Notes under the pieces: model-generated | The model's database searches: none | What the model was told of the DNA's origin: nothing | Seen by the model: only the letters and a program-made list of their open reading frames with translations | Shown here: positions 8,904 to 16,379 of the stretch, in pieces | Layout of the letters: the number at the start of each line of letters is the position of its first letter | How positions within the stretch are numbered: position 1 is the first letter of the stretch | Assembly: GCF_031679605.1 (NCBI RefSeq) | Contig: NZ_CP117522.1 | Location: forward strand, 2,976,001 to 3,040,000 | DNA length: 64,000 bases | Reading direction: 5' to 3' | Source of the DNA: Streptomyces luomodiensis | GTDB taxonomy: Bacteria; Actinomycetota; Actinomycetes; Streptomycetales; Streptomycetaceae | Translations under genes and position numbers: made by a program

Positions 8904-9992
8904 ATGACCGCACGGCTTGCTGATATCGCAGCCCAGGCGGGGGTCAGCGAAGCCACCGTCAGCCGCGTCCTCAACGGCAGGCCGGGGGTGGCGGCGGCCA
9001 CCCGCGAATCCGTCCTCGCCGCGCTGGACGTCCTCGGCTATGAGCGGCCGGTGCGACTGCGCCAGCGCAGCGCCGGGCTGGTGGGACTGATCACCCCCGA
9101 GCTGGAGAACCCGATCTTCCCCGCGCTCGCCCAGGTCATCGGGCAGGCGCTCACCCGGCAGGGCTACACCCCGGTGCTGGCCACCCAGACCCCCGGCGGC
9201 TCGACGGAGGACGAGCTGACCGAAATGCTGGTGGACCGGGGGGTGGCCGGGATCATCTTCGTCTCCGGGCTGCACGCGGACACCTCGGCCGATATGCAGC
9301 GCTATGACCAGCTGCGCGGCCAGGGTGTTCCGTTCGTGCTGGTGGACGGCTTCTCGCCGAAGGTGCGGGCGCCGTTCATCTCCCCCGACGACCGGGCGGC
9401 GATGGGGCTGGCGGTCACCCATCTGGTCTCGCTCGGTCATACCCGGATCGGTCTCGCGCTCGGACCGAAGCGGTTCGTTCCCGTCCTGCGCAAGATCGAA
9501 GGCTTCCAGCAGGCGATGCGGGACCGGCTGGGGCTTACCCCGGAGGAGACCGAGGAGCTGATCCAGCATTCGCTGTACACCCTGGAGGGCGGTCAGGCGG
9601 CGGCGACCGCGCTGATCGACCGGGGCTGTACGGCGGTGGTGTGCGCGAGCGACATGATGGCGCTGGGCGCCATACGGGCCGCCCGGCAGCAGGGTCTGCG
9701 GGTCCCTCAGGACGTCTCGGTGGTCGGCTTCGACGACTCCCCGCTGATCGCCTTCACCGATCCGCCGCTGACCACCATCCGCAAGCCGGTGCAGCCGATG
9801 GGTCAGGCCGCGGTGCGGGCGCTGCTGGAGGAGATCGGCGGCACCCCGGCACCGCCCAGCGAGTTCGTCTTCCTCCCCGAACTGGTGGTGCGCGGCTCCA
9901 CGGCGTCGGCGCACGGCGTTCAGCCGCGGGGCCGGGCGTCCGGGAGCGCCGGAAGTGGCGGGAGTGGCGGGAGCGCCGGGAGTGCGACATAA
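8904..9992 (+). CDS. malR: LacI-family maltose regulon repressor MalR
   Basis: 362-residue repressor with an N-terminal LacI DNA-binding domain (MTARLADIAAQAGVSEATVS) and a sugar-sensing domain containing SPDDRAAMGLAVTHL and VVGFDDSPLIAFTDPPLTTI. The sequence agrees with what I recall of Streptomyces MalR/Reg1 (established knowledge, not checked). It lies 25 bp after aglA and probably shares its transcript. The last 25 or so residues are a Ser/Gly tail (GSAGSGGSGGSAGSAT) made from a short DNA repeat, absent from the paralogue at 2748-3779. ATG 8904 is chosen because the LacI domain begins immediately after it. Confidence 0.88.
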   Translation: MTARLADIAAQAGVSEATVSRVLNGRPGVAAATRESVLAALDVLGYERPVRLRQRSAGLVGLITPELENPIFPALAQVIGQALTRQGYTPVLATQTPGGSTEDELTEMLVDRGVAGIIFVSGLHADTSADMQRYDQLRGQGVPFVLVDGFSPKVRAPFISPDDRAAMGLAVTHLVSLGHTRIGLALGPKRFVPVLRKIEGFQQAMRDRLGLTPEETEELIQHSLYTLEGGQAAATALIDRGCTAVVCASDMMALGAIRAARQQGLRVPQDVSVVGFDDSPLIAFTDPPLTTIRKPVQPMGQAAVRALLEEIGGTPAPPSEFVFLPELVVRGSTASAHGVQPRGRASGSAGSGGSGGSAGSAT

Positions 9993-10017
9993 GCGACGGA
10001 CGGCCGGGGGCGCGACA

Positions 10018-10049
10018 TAGGCGTACGTAGGGGTGCGTACGCCTAGACT
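10018..10049 (+). promoter_or_regulatory. Perfect inverted repeat overlapping the -10 box of the PAP2 gene
   Basis: TAGGCGTACG (10018-10027) and CGTACGCCTA (10036-10045) are a perfect 10-bp inverted repeat with an 8-nt spacer. The right arm overlaps a -10-like TAGACT (10044-10049) that ends 8 bp before the ATG. A repressor bound here would block a leaderless promoter. It could instead be a hairpin after malR, but there is no T-run. Confidence 0.55.
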
Positions 10050-10057
10050 GTTGCCCT

Positions 10058-10906
10058 ATGGGTGGAGCGACTATCAGGACCACGGCAGGCCGGACGGCCG
10101 CCCCGGCACCCATCGCGGACACCGAGGCAGCACGGGCGCCGGGCAACACCCTGATGCAGCGGTTGCGGGCGCCCAGAAGGCCCCGGCTCTGGTTCGAGAT
10201 CGTCCTGATCGCCGTCAGTTACTGGATTTATTCACTGGTTCGCAACGCCGTCCCGGAGCAGAAGTCGGAGGCGCTGCGCAACGCGAGCTGGATCTGGGAC
10301 TGGGAGCACCGGCTCGGCATGGCCTTCGAGCGGGGCGTCAACCACGCGATCGACTCGGTCAGCTGGCTGATCGTGGGCATGAACTACTACTACGCCACGC
10401 TCCACTTCATCGTGACGCTCAGCGTGCTGGTGTGGCTCTACCACTGGCATCCGGGCCGTTACGCCGCCACCCGGCTGGCGCTCTTCGCGGCCACCGGCGT
10501 GGCCCTGCTCGGCTACTACTTCTTTCCGCTGGCCCCGCCCCGGCTGATGAGCGGCGGTCATTTCATCGACACCGTGGTGGTGCACAACACCTGGGGATCG
10601 ATGGCCTCGGGGAACCTCGCCGACATGTCGAACCAGTACGCGGCGATGCCCTCGATGCACATCGGCTGGTCGCTGTGGTGCGGTCTGTCCATCGCGACCC
10701 TGGCCCGTCCGGTGTGGGTCAAGACGCTGGGGCTGCTCTACCCCTCGGCCACCCTGCTGGTGATCGTCGCCACCGCCAACCACTTCTGGCTGGACGCGGT
10801 CGGCGGGGTCGTCTGTCTCTCCTTCGGCCTCTCGCTGTCCTGCGCGTGGTACGGCTCGCTGCCGTACCGGCTGCCGCGGCAGGTGGCCGTGATCTGCACG
10901 GCTTGA
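10058..10906 (+). CDS. PAP2-superfamily integral membrane phosphatase/transferase
   Basis: 282-residue membrane protein with about six hydrophobic segments. The PAP2 signature is spread over YYFFPLAPPRL (near 155), AAMPSMHIGWS (near 195) and ATANHFWLDAVGG (near 240), with the conserved His residues of the phosphotransfer site. This arrangement matches the PAP2_3 / inositol-phosphoceramide-synthase-like group, so it could act on a lipid phosphate or move a lipid head group; the substrate cannot be told. A soluble basic N-terminus of about 45 residues is cytoplasmic. The promoter suggests a leaderless mRNA. Nearby genes give no pathway link. Confidence 0.8.
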   Translation: MGGATIRTTAGRTAAPAPIADTEAARAPGNTLMQRLRAPRRPRLWFEIVLIAVSYWIYSLVRNAVPEQKSEALRNASWIWDWEHRLGMAFERGVNHAIDSVSWLIVGMNYYYATLHFIVTLSVLVWLYHWHPGRYAATRLALFAATGVALLGYYFFPLAPPRLMSGGHFIDTVVVHNTWGSMASGNLADMSNQYAAMPSMHIGWSLWCGLSIATLARPVWVKTLGLLYPSATLLVIVATANHFWLDAVGGVVCLSFGLSLSCAWYGSLPYRLPRQVAVICTA

Positions 10907-11038
10907 TCGCCCCTGGTCCGAACCGCCATTCTCTGTTCCGCAAGTTCGATGTTCGATGTGAGTTCAGGGGCTCCCTGTGTCGCGCCGACCGACGCGGAAC
11001 GAGCACGATGAGCGTGACGAAAGGGACCACCGGCCACC

Positions 11039-11929
11039 GTGCACACCGCCGACCCGACCGCCTCCGCCCCTTCGACCGTCGCCGCTCCGGGCGCGCCGCT
11101 GCTCCCTGGGCCCCGCACCGCCGCGCGGCCCCGCTTCCCGCTGGTGGCCACCGACCTCGACGGCACCCTGTTGCGCGCCGATCTGACGGTCTCGCCCCGC
11201 ACCCGTGCGGCGCTCGCCCTCGTCCGGACCGCAGGAGCCCGGCATCTGGTGGTCACCGGGCGTCCGGCCGCGTCCTGCCGGGAGTTCCTGGTCGCGATGG
11301 GCTACCGGGGGCTCGCGGTGTGCGGACAGGGCGCGCAGCTGTACGACGCCTCCGCGGACCGACTGCTGGTCTCGGCGTCGCTGGACCGGGAGCTGGCCCG
11401 GTCGGTGGTGGAGCGCACGGAGGAGGCGCTGGGCGCCGGGCCGCTGGAGCTCGCCGTGGTGACCGCGGCCCCCGAGAACCGCTTCCTGGTCACCGCCCGC
11501 TTCGCCGACCGGACGCGCCCGGAGTGGGGACTGGTGGAGCGGGCGGAGCTGTGGGCGGCGCCGATCGAGAAAGTGCTGATGCGCCACCGTACGGTTGAGG
11601 ACGGACTGGTCGCCGCGGCCGCGGAGCGGGCGGGGGCCGGCGAGGTGGCGGTGACGCACTCCGAGAAGGGCATGATCGAGGTGCTCCCCGCCGGGACGGA
11701 CAAGGCGGTGGGGCTGCAACTGGCCGCCGACCGGATGGGGTTCACCCCGGCGGAGACCATCGCGTTCGGCGACATGCCCAATGACATCCCACTGCTGGGC
11801 TGGGCCGGATACGGGGTCGCGATGGCCAACGCGCACCCCGATCTGCTGGCGATGGCCGACGAGGTGGCGCCCTCCCACGAGGAGGACGGAGTCGCGGTGG
11901 TCCTCGAACGACTCTTCACCCACGCTTGA
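11039..11929 (+). CDS. HAD-superfamily (Cof-type) hydrolase
   Basis: 296-residue soluble phosphatase of the Cof/YbiV-like HAD class. Motif I LVATDLDGTLLR (near 37-48) supplies the two catalytic Asp residues, motif II is HLVVTGRP, and motif III plus IV is TDKAVGLQL...IAFGDMPNDIPLL (near 220-250) with the Mg-binding Asp pair. The cap domain between motifs II and III is the C2 type. About 35 residues before motif I are Ala/Pro-rich and unusual, so a later start is possible. The substrate is probably a sugar phosphate or a flavin-type phosphate by family analogy. The IS5-type element begins 4 bp after its stop codon. Confidence 0.82.
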   Translation: MHTADPTASAPSTVAAPGAPLLPGPRTAARPRFPLVATDLDGTLLRADLTVSPRTRAALALVRTAGARHLVVTGRPAASCREFLVAMGYRGLAVCGQGAQLYDASADRLLVSASLDRELARSVVERTEEALGAGPLELAVVTAAPENRFLVTARFADRTRPEWGLVERAELWAAPIEKVLMRHRTVEDGLVAAAAERAGAGEVAVTHSEKGMIEVLPAGTDKAVGLQLAADRMGFTPAETIAFGDMPNDIPLLGWAGYGVAMANAHPDLLAMADEVAPSHEEDGVAVVLERLFTHA

Positions 11930-11932
11930 GCG

Positions 11933-11951
11933 ACTAGGCCGTGTTTTAGGT
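11933..11951 (+). repeat. Left terminal inverted repeat of the IS5-type element
   Basis: ACTAGGCCGTGTTTTAGGT, exact reverse complement of 13942-13960. Flanking bases differ on both sides, so the match is exactly 19 bp. Confidence 0.9.
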
Positions 11952-11961
11952 TCGGCTTCCT

Positions 11962-12585
11962 GTGCACGCCCTGGATGATGATGATCAAGATGTGGGGCGA
12001 GGGGATCTTTCTGATGAGCAGTGGTCGGTGCTGGAGTCGTTGCTGCCTGCGGTGGGCATAAGTCGCAGGTGGCCTAGCTGTCGGCGGCTGATAGACGGTG
12101 TGCGGTGGCGGGTTCGGACCGGAGTTCCGTGGCGGGACCTGCCGTTCGAGTACGGACCGTGGCAGACGGTGTATGGACTGCTCCGGAGATGGCAGCGTCG
12201 GGGTGTGTGGGCCCGACTGCTGACGTTGTTGCAGGCGAGAGCTGATGCGGCCGGGCTGATCTTCTGGGAGGTCAATGTCGACTCCACCATCTGCCGAGCA
12301 CACCAGCACGCTGCCGGTGCCCGCCGGCGCAGTGCTGTGCAGAAGGAACCGCCAGGCGGAGTCAGCACCGAACCTGAAGACCATGGACTGGGCAGGTCGC
12401 GAGGCGGGTTCACCACGAAGATTCACCTGACGTGTGAGCAGGGGCAGAAGCCGTTGTCGCTGCTGATCACCGCCGGGCAGCGCGGCGACAGTCCGCAGTT
12501 CGAGCCGGTCCTGAACGCGATCGGGGTACCCCGGGCCTGGAGTCGGTCGGCCGAGAAGCCGCCCGCTGAGGGTGCGAGGCGATAA
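11962..12585 (+). CDS. IS5-family transposase, first frame
   Basis: 207-codon frame giving the N-terminal part of an IS5/IS427-type transposase. It contains the DUF4096-like start ([30 protein letters not shown]) and the first catalytic Asp in [14 protein letters not shown] (near residue 112). Family-like sequence continues to about position 12531 (NAIGVP), after which this frame turns unrelated and stops at 12585. The second frame supplies the matching continuation. The two can be joined by a +1 shift at the CCCC run 12529-12532. A GTG start is assumed; no clear ribosome site is seen. Confidence 0.85.
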   Translation: MHALDDDDQDVGRGDLSDEQWSVLESLLPAVGISRRWPSCRRLIDGVRWRVRTGVPWRDLPFEYGPWQTVYGLLRRWQRRGVWARLLTLLQARADAAGLIFWEVNVDSTICRAHQHAAGARRRSAVQKEPPGGVSTEPEDHGLGRSRGGFTTKIHLTCEQGQKPLSLLITAGQRGDSPQFEPVLNAIGVPRAWSRSAEKPPAEGARR

Positions 12586-12856
12586 GGCGTACTCTTCACG
12601 CGCGAATCGCGCATACCTGCGCAGACGTGGCATCAGGTGCACGATTCCTGAGCCGGCCGATCAGGTCCGCAGGCGCCGCGGACGTGGCGGTGGCCGTCCG
12701 CCCTTCTTCGACCACGAGGACTACAAGGCCCGGCACGCGGTCGAATGCGGGATCAGCCGTCTCAAGCAACACCGGGCCGTGGCGACCCGGTTCGACAAAC
12801 TTGCGGTTCGGTTCGAGGCGACGGTTCAGGTCGCGGCGATTCATCAGTGGCTGTGA
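12533..12856 (+). CDS. IS5-family transposase, second frame (C-terminal part)
   Basis: About 107 residues in the +1 frame relative to the first part. They begin with [22 protein letters not shown] and carry the second catalytic Asp (DKAY) and the final Glu ([20 protein letters not shown]), ending WL at 12856. The DDE triad is complete only if both frames are joined, giving a protein of roughly 297 residues, which suits this family. The region has no convincing independent start before the overlap, which fits programmed frameshifting better than a separate gene. Confidence 0.8.
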   Translation, partial: GPGVGRPRSRPLRVRGDKAYSSRANRAYLRRRGIRCTIPEPADQVRRRRGRGGGRPPFFDHEDYKARHAVECGISRLKQHRAVATRFDKLAVRFEATVQVAAIHQWL

Positions 12857-13035
12857 ACCCTCAGCCTGCCGTCGTGCGGATGCCACAGCAGCAAAGGACG
12901 GCCCTGCGGTCACTACGGAGGAAGGGCGCATTGCCTGGCATTGGCGCGGCGCGGTGTGTATGGGGTTGCACCTTCCGTAGCGGCATGTGGTCCGGTGGAC
13001 TTACGTCCCGATGCCTTGAGGAAAGGTCCCTGCTC

Positions 13036-13947
13036 ATGCATTCGTCTTTCATGCCACCCCGTCAGGTCAAGATCGGTGACGCGGCGGCCTTCGTCGGCAG
13101 CACGCCACGGGCGATTCGCCATTACCACGAGATCGGCCTGCTCCCCGAGCCTAAGCGGGGCGGCGATGACCGCCGCCGCTACGGGTACGAGGACATGATC
13201 CGCTTGCTGTGGATTCGCAAGATGGCCGACGCCGGGATCGCCCTGGACGACATCCGTGACGCCTTTACCACCGGCACGGCTTCCGCCGGTGCGGACAGCG
13301 GAGAAGGTATCGCGGGCATCCTGGAGCGGTTGGAGGAAACCCTCGCCGAGCAGGAGGCGGAATTGCGGCGGCAACGGACCGCCGTGCAGCGGATGCGCAC
13401 CGAAGGCAGCCGGATGGGCCTGCTCTCCGACTTCGTCACCGAACGCCTCAAGAGCCTGCCCGAGGGCTCCCTGCGTCAGGCGGACCTGGACAGTCTGCTG
13501 GTCACTGAGCGGATCTTCGGCCCGCTCGGCGCGGCCGTCCAGGCCACCCGCTTCGTCGTCCTGGCCACGCATCCCACTCTGCGGGAGGATTCCGACCGCA
13601 TCGATGACGCCGAGGAGGCACTCGATGACAGTGTCGCCGTCGATGATCCACGGGTGGCTCAAGTGGCCGTCGAGCGGCATGCCTTCGAAAGCGCCCTGCA
13701 GGCCGTCATTGAGGAGTCCGGCCTGGGTAAAGACGACGATGCCCTCTTCGATGCCTGGGACACTTTGCACCCTGCCACCGCCGATGACGGCGAGGGCGAG
13801 GCCGACCTCGGCTCTGGCAGACGGGAGGCTGACTCCATGAGCGTGTTCGAAGCCACCGGCAAGATGCCCTACGACTTCTCCCCAGCCCGCCTGCGCTGTA
13901 TGGAACTGGCGGAAGAACTATCCGCCCAAGACTCACCCGCTACCTAA
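13036..13947 (+). CDS. MerR-family transcriptional regulator carried inside the IS element
   Basis: 303-residue protein. An N-terminal MerR winged helix (about residues 9-80: KIGDAAAFVGSTPRAIRHYH, EIGLLPEPKRGGDDRRRYGY) is followed by a helical linker rich in Glu/Arg (ERLEETLAEQEAELRRQRTA) that should form the dimer coiled coil. An unrecognised C-terminal domain of about 170 residues has no metal-binding Cys motif. GAGGAAAGG before ATG 13036 sets the start; Met at 13051 is an alternative. The stop codon (13945-13947) lies inside the right terminal repeat, tying the gene to the element. Target and inducer are unknown. Confidence 0.82.
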   Translation: MHSSFMPPRQVKIGDAAAFVGSTPRAIRHYHEIGLLPEPKRGGDDRRRYGYEDMIRLLWIRKMADAGIALDDIRDAFTTGTASAGADSGEGIAGILERLEETLAEQEAELRRQRTAVQRMRTEGSRMGLLSDFVTERLKSLPEGSLRQADLDSLLVTERIFGPLGAAVQATRFVVLATHPTLREDSDRIDDAEEALDDSVAVDDPRVAQVAVERHAFESALQAVIEESGLGKDDDALFDAWDTLHPATADDGEGEADLGSGRREADSMSVFEATGKMPYDFSPARLRCMELAEELSAQDSPAT

Positions 13948-13960
13948 AACACGGCCTAGT
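13942..13960 (-). repeat. Right terminal inverted repeat of the IS5-type element
   Basis: Exact reverse complement of 11933-11951. It contains the TAA stop of the MerR gene at 13945-13947. Confidence 0.9.
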
Positions 13961-13961
13961 G

Positions 13962-14029
13962 GACACCGGGGCCCGGTCACTGCGGCGCTACCGAGCGGCC
14001 CTCCCGGTAGGCATCGACGCCCCGGTGTC
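13962..14029 (+). other. Structured 68-nt element beside the IS right end
   Basis: GACACCGGGGC (13962-13972) and GCCCCGGTGTC (14019-14029) are perfect 11-bp arms. A second stem, CTACCG...CGGTAG, lies between them. It is probably the terminator of the HAD gene, displaced by the IS insertion; a small structured RNA is possible. It lacks the T-loop and anticodon layout of a tRNA. Confidence 0.45.
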
Positions 14030-14124
14030 ACTGGCTGAAGGGTGCCCCCCGCTGGTCGAAAAGGACTCGGGGAACGATCGGCGCGGCCAGGAGCCTCCGC
14101 TTGTCCGGCTCGGTCGGGTGCGGC

Positions 14125-14502
14125 TTTCGTCTCGCGCCTTCGGCGCACTTGAGCAGCGGGGCAGGGGGTGCCGGGCCAGGCCCGCGTCGCCGTCCGCCGG
14201 GCCGGTGGGGGCGAGGACCGGTGACGGCTTCCGTGACCGGGAGCCGACGCCGCTGCCGGACAGCAGGGGGTGGGGTACCCCTCTGGAAACTGATTGACAA
14301 ATTAGTTGCGTCAGATCAAGCGTTTTTTAGGGGAGTACCGGGAGGGGCCGTCCCGACTGCCCCCGCAGTCCGGCGGGACTCCGGCCACCGAGTACGGAAG
14401 CCGCCACCGGCACCCACGCCAAAGGACCCGGCGCCCGGCGACGGCGCCGCGCCCCCCACCCCCGCCGCCGCTGCTCAATTGCGCCGAAGGCGCGAGACGA
14501 AA
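14125..14502. repeat. Inverted pair of a UUCG-hairpin repeat with an AT-rich centre; rest of the 13961-14802 gap
   Basis: Positions 14125-14159 and 14468-14502 are inverted copies (34 of 35 bases match). Each contains GCGCCTTCGGCGC, a hairpin with a UUCG loop. Weaker similarity continues for about 100 bp inward, so this looks like a larger decayed inverted duplication. Between them is an AT-rich patch (14290-14330), rare for this DNA. No convincing gene was seen in 13961-14802. Confidence 0.6.
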
Positions 14503-14802
14503 CCCACACCGCGCCACCGTCCGAACCGCGTCCCGGACGGTCACACGCTCCCCGGCAGCCGGTCGAAATCACCCGCTTGAGCCCCTCGATGCGGTTCCGT
14601 ACTGAGCACCACGGGCCTTCCCCGGGAAAGCGGTGTGGTTCCAGGTCAGCGGGGCCCGTTCATGAACAGCCCAGATGCGTACAGCATGCGAGAGGGTTCG
14701 GGGGTCGTCCTTCTCACTTCCGGTCAGATGGGCGGGGGCGGTCCACGCGCCGCATTACGGTGACGGCACGTTCCCCCTGTTCATCGGCGTCTGGAGGATG
14801 GT

Positions 14803-15186
14803 GTGCGGTACAAAGGGCCGCTTTCGAAGCGCGCGACCGGGCCGTTCAATCGGTGGGTGGCCGGGTTGCGCTCCTCTCCCCGGTGGGGGCGGCTGGTGCG
14901 CGGGCGCCTTACGGTCGTGACGTACACGGGGCGGCGCTCGGGCCGTACGTTCAGCACGCCGGTCGCCTACCGGCGGGCCGCCGACCTCGTCACCATCACC
15001 GTGGCCCTGCCCGAACGCAAAACGTGGTGGCGCAACTTCACCGATGAGGGCGGCCCGATATCGCTGGACCTGGACGGGGGCGACCGCACGGGACATGCGG
15101 TGGCCCGGGTCGACGGCAAGGGGCGGGTCACCGTCACCGTGCGGCTCGACCCCGGCCCGCCCGCCGGGGACGGTATCGGTCGCTGA
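14803..15186 (+). CDS. F420-type deazaflavin-dependent nitroreductase-like (DUF385) protein
   Basis: 127-residue small split-barrel protein. The core LTVVTYTGRRSGRTFSTPVAYRRAADLVTITVA is the DUF385/Ddn signature region, in which the RSG loop binds phosphate of the deazaflavin F420. An amphipathic basic N-terminus (residues 1-30) may touch the membrane, as in mycobacterial Ddn. Members reduce quinones or nitro compounds with F420H2, but the substrate here is unknown and some family members only bind F420. GGAGG five bases before GTG 14803 fixes the start. The gene stands alone between an intergenic repeat and the next gene, which starts about 100 bp later. Confidence 0.7.
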   Translation: MRYKGPLSKRATGPFNRWVAGLRSSPRWGRLVRGRLTVVTYTGRRSGRTFSTPVAYRRAADLVTITVALPERKTWWRNFTDEGGPISLDLDGGDRTGHAVARVDGKGRVTVTVRLDPGPPAGDGIGR

Positions 15187-15284
15187 CGCGGCCACGCACC
15201 GCGCCCAGCCACTTGCCATGCCCCCTTCACGCTTTCGCGGAGCCGGTGCGTAAGATCGACGGCCACACGGGGGAAGGAACAGCG

Positions 15285-16379
15285 ATGAAACAGCTGATGA
15301 GCGGCGTGCGCAGCCGCGTGCGTCGGCGGACCGCCCTGGTCGGCGGCGCCGTCGTGGTGCTGGTGGCGGCCGGGCTCGGCACTTGGGCCACGGACACCTG
15401 GCCGTTCGACAAGGACACCTACTGCTGGGGCGCCTGGAAAGAGGACAGCGGACCGCACTTCCTGAGCGGCGAGGCCATCGACGAGGACAACGCCGGCCGT
15501 ACGTCGAAGGAGACCGCGCCGACACCACGGCGGCCACAGGGGCGGTGCACGGTCTCGCTCCACTCCGAGGACGCCGAAGTGGCCGAGAAGACCGAGGTCA
15601 CGGTCGTCTACGGCCCCGCGCCCGAGGACGCCGCGGAGCGTGTCGAGTGGATCGGCGGATACCTCGGCGACCGGGCGATGCCGCTGCCCGACGGACTGCC
15701 GGGCGCCACCGACGGCAAGCACGCGCTGCTGGTGCTGCCCAAGGAGTGCGACACCCGCGACGGGCGGCCGACCGCGGTGACGCTCGACGCCACCGCGGAG
15801 TCGGTCTACCGCGACTCCACCATGTCGGGTGACGCGGGGCTCGGCGGCTCCCAGTCCGTGGCCCGGTTGCTGGTCGCGGTCGCCAACCGGGCGATGGAGA
15901 AGGCGGGTTGTGCCCCGGCGAAGCCGCTCGAGGTCCACTCGCCGATCACCACGCTGCCCGAGGAGGAGGAATCCTTCTTCACCCGCGCCTGCCGGATCAG
16001 GGGCCTGGACCTCGGCGATGCGGCCAAGGAGCTGGAGTACCAGGTCGGCGCGGTCACCCGGGACCTCCAGTCGTGTTCGGTGCGGCTACGGCGCGGCGAG
16101 GGCCGGTACTTCGACGCCCTGATGGTCGCCCAGCCGCGTCTGGCCGCGCTGTTCGACGGCGTCACCGGCAGCAAGGCGCCGGCGCGCGGCTGGCGCGGTA
16201 CGGGGGTCTTCGCCGACGAGTACAAGGTCGTACGGGCCGGATGCGCGGACCGCCCGCTCACCGTGCTGATGCTCGCCCCGTCCACCCGCGAGACGACGCC
16301 GTACTTCGCCACCTTCGCCAACGCCGTGGCGCGACGCGTCGGTTGCGCGCCCATCGCACCTGGGGGGACCGACCGATGA
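15285..16379 (+). CDS. Membrane-anchored extracytoplasmic protein of unknown function (first of a pair)
   Basis: 364 residues. A basic N-terminus and a single membrane helix (about residues 17-36) are followed by a large outside domain with paired cysteines (CWGAW, GRCTVSL, KECDTRD, AGCAP, RACRI, QSCSV, AGCAD, RVGCAP). I do not recognise a family beyond actinobacterial membrane proteins. The domain appears to be a repeat of two similar halves, each starting near a CxGxx or RACRI segment and ending in RxGCxP. GGGGGAAGGAAC precedes ATG 15285. The stop overlaps the start of the next gene (ATGA), so the two proteins are probably made together and may form one complex at the cell surface. Confidence 0.6.
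   Translation: MKQLMSGVRSRVRRRTALVGGAVVVLVAAGLGTWATDTWPFDKDTYCWGAWKEDSGPHFLSGEAIDEDNAGRTSKETAPTPRRPQGRCTVSLHSEDAEVAEKTEVTVVYGPAPEDAAERVEWIGGYLGDRAMPLPDGLPGATDGKHALLVLPKECDTRDGRPTAVTLDATAESVYRDSTMSGDAGLGGSQSVARLLVAVANRAMEKAGCAPAKPLEVHSPITTLPEEEESFFTRACRIRGLDLGDAAKELEYQVGAVTRDLQSCSVRLRRGEGRYFDALMVAQPRLAALFDGVTGSKAPARGWRGTGVFADEYKVVRAGCADRPLTVLMLAPSTRETTPYFATFANAVARRVGCAPIAPGGTDR

Larger units (their letters stand above)
11933..13960 (+). mobile_element. IS5-family insertion element with a MerR-type passenger gene
   Basis: The element is bounded by perfect 19-bp inverted repeats. Inside, in order, are a two-frame DDE transposase (11962-12856) and a MerR-family gene (13036-13947). CTAG occurs at both outer ends; it could be a target duplication or part of the repeats, and being palindromic it cannot be resolved. 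Total length is 2.03 kb, about twice a usual IS5-type element, and no copy of the end sequence occurs just after the transposase, so the passenger lies within the mobile unit. It inserted directly behind the HAD gene without breaking a visible gene. Confidence 0.82.

Noticed and set aside
13962..14029. tRNA gene
   Set aside because: The length is close, but there is no T-loop, anticodon arm or CCA-type end.
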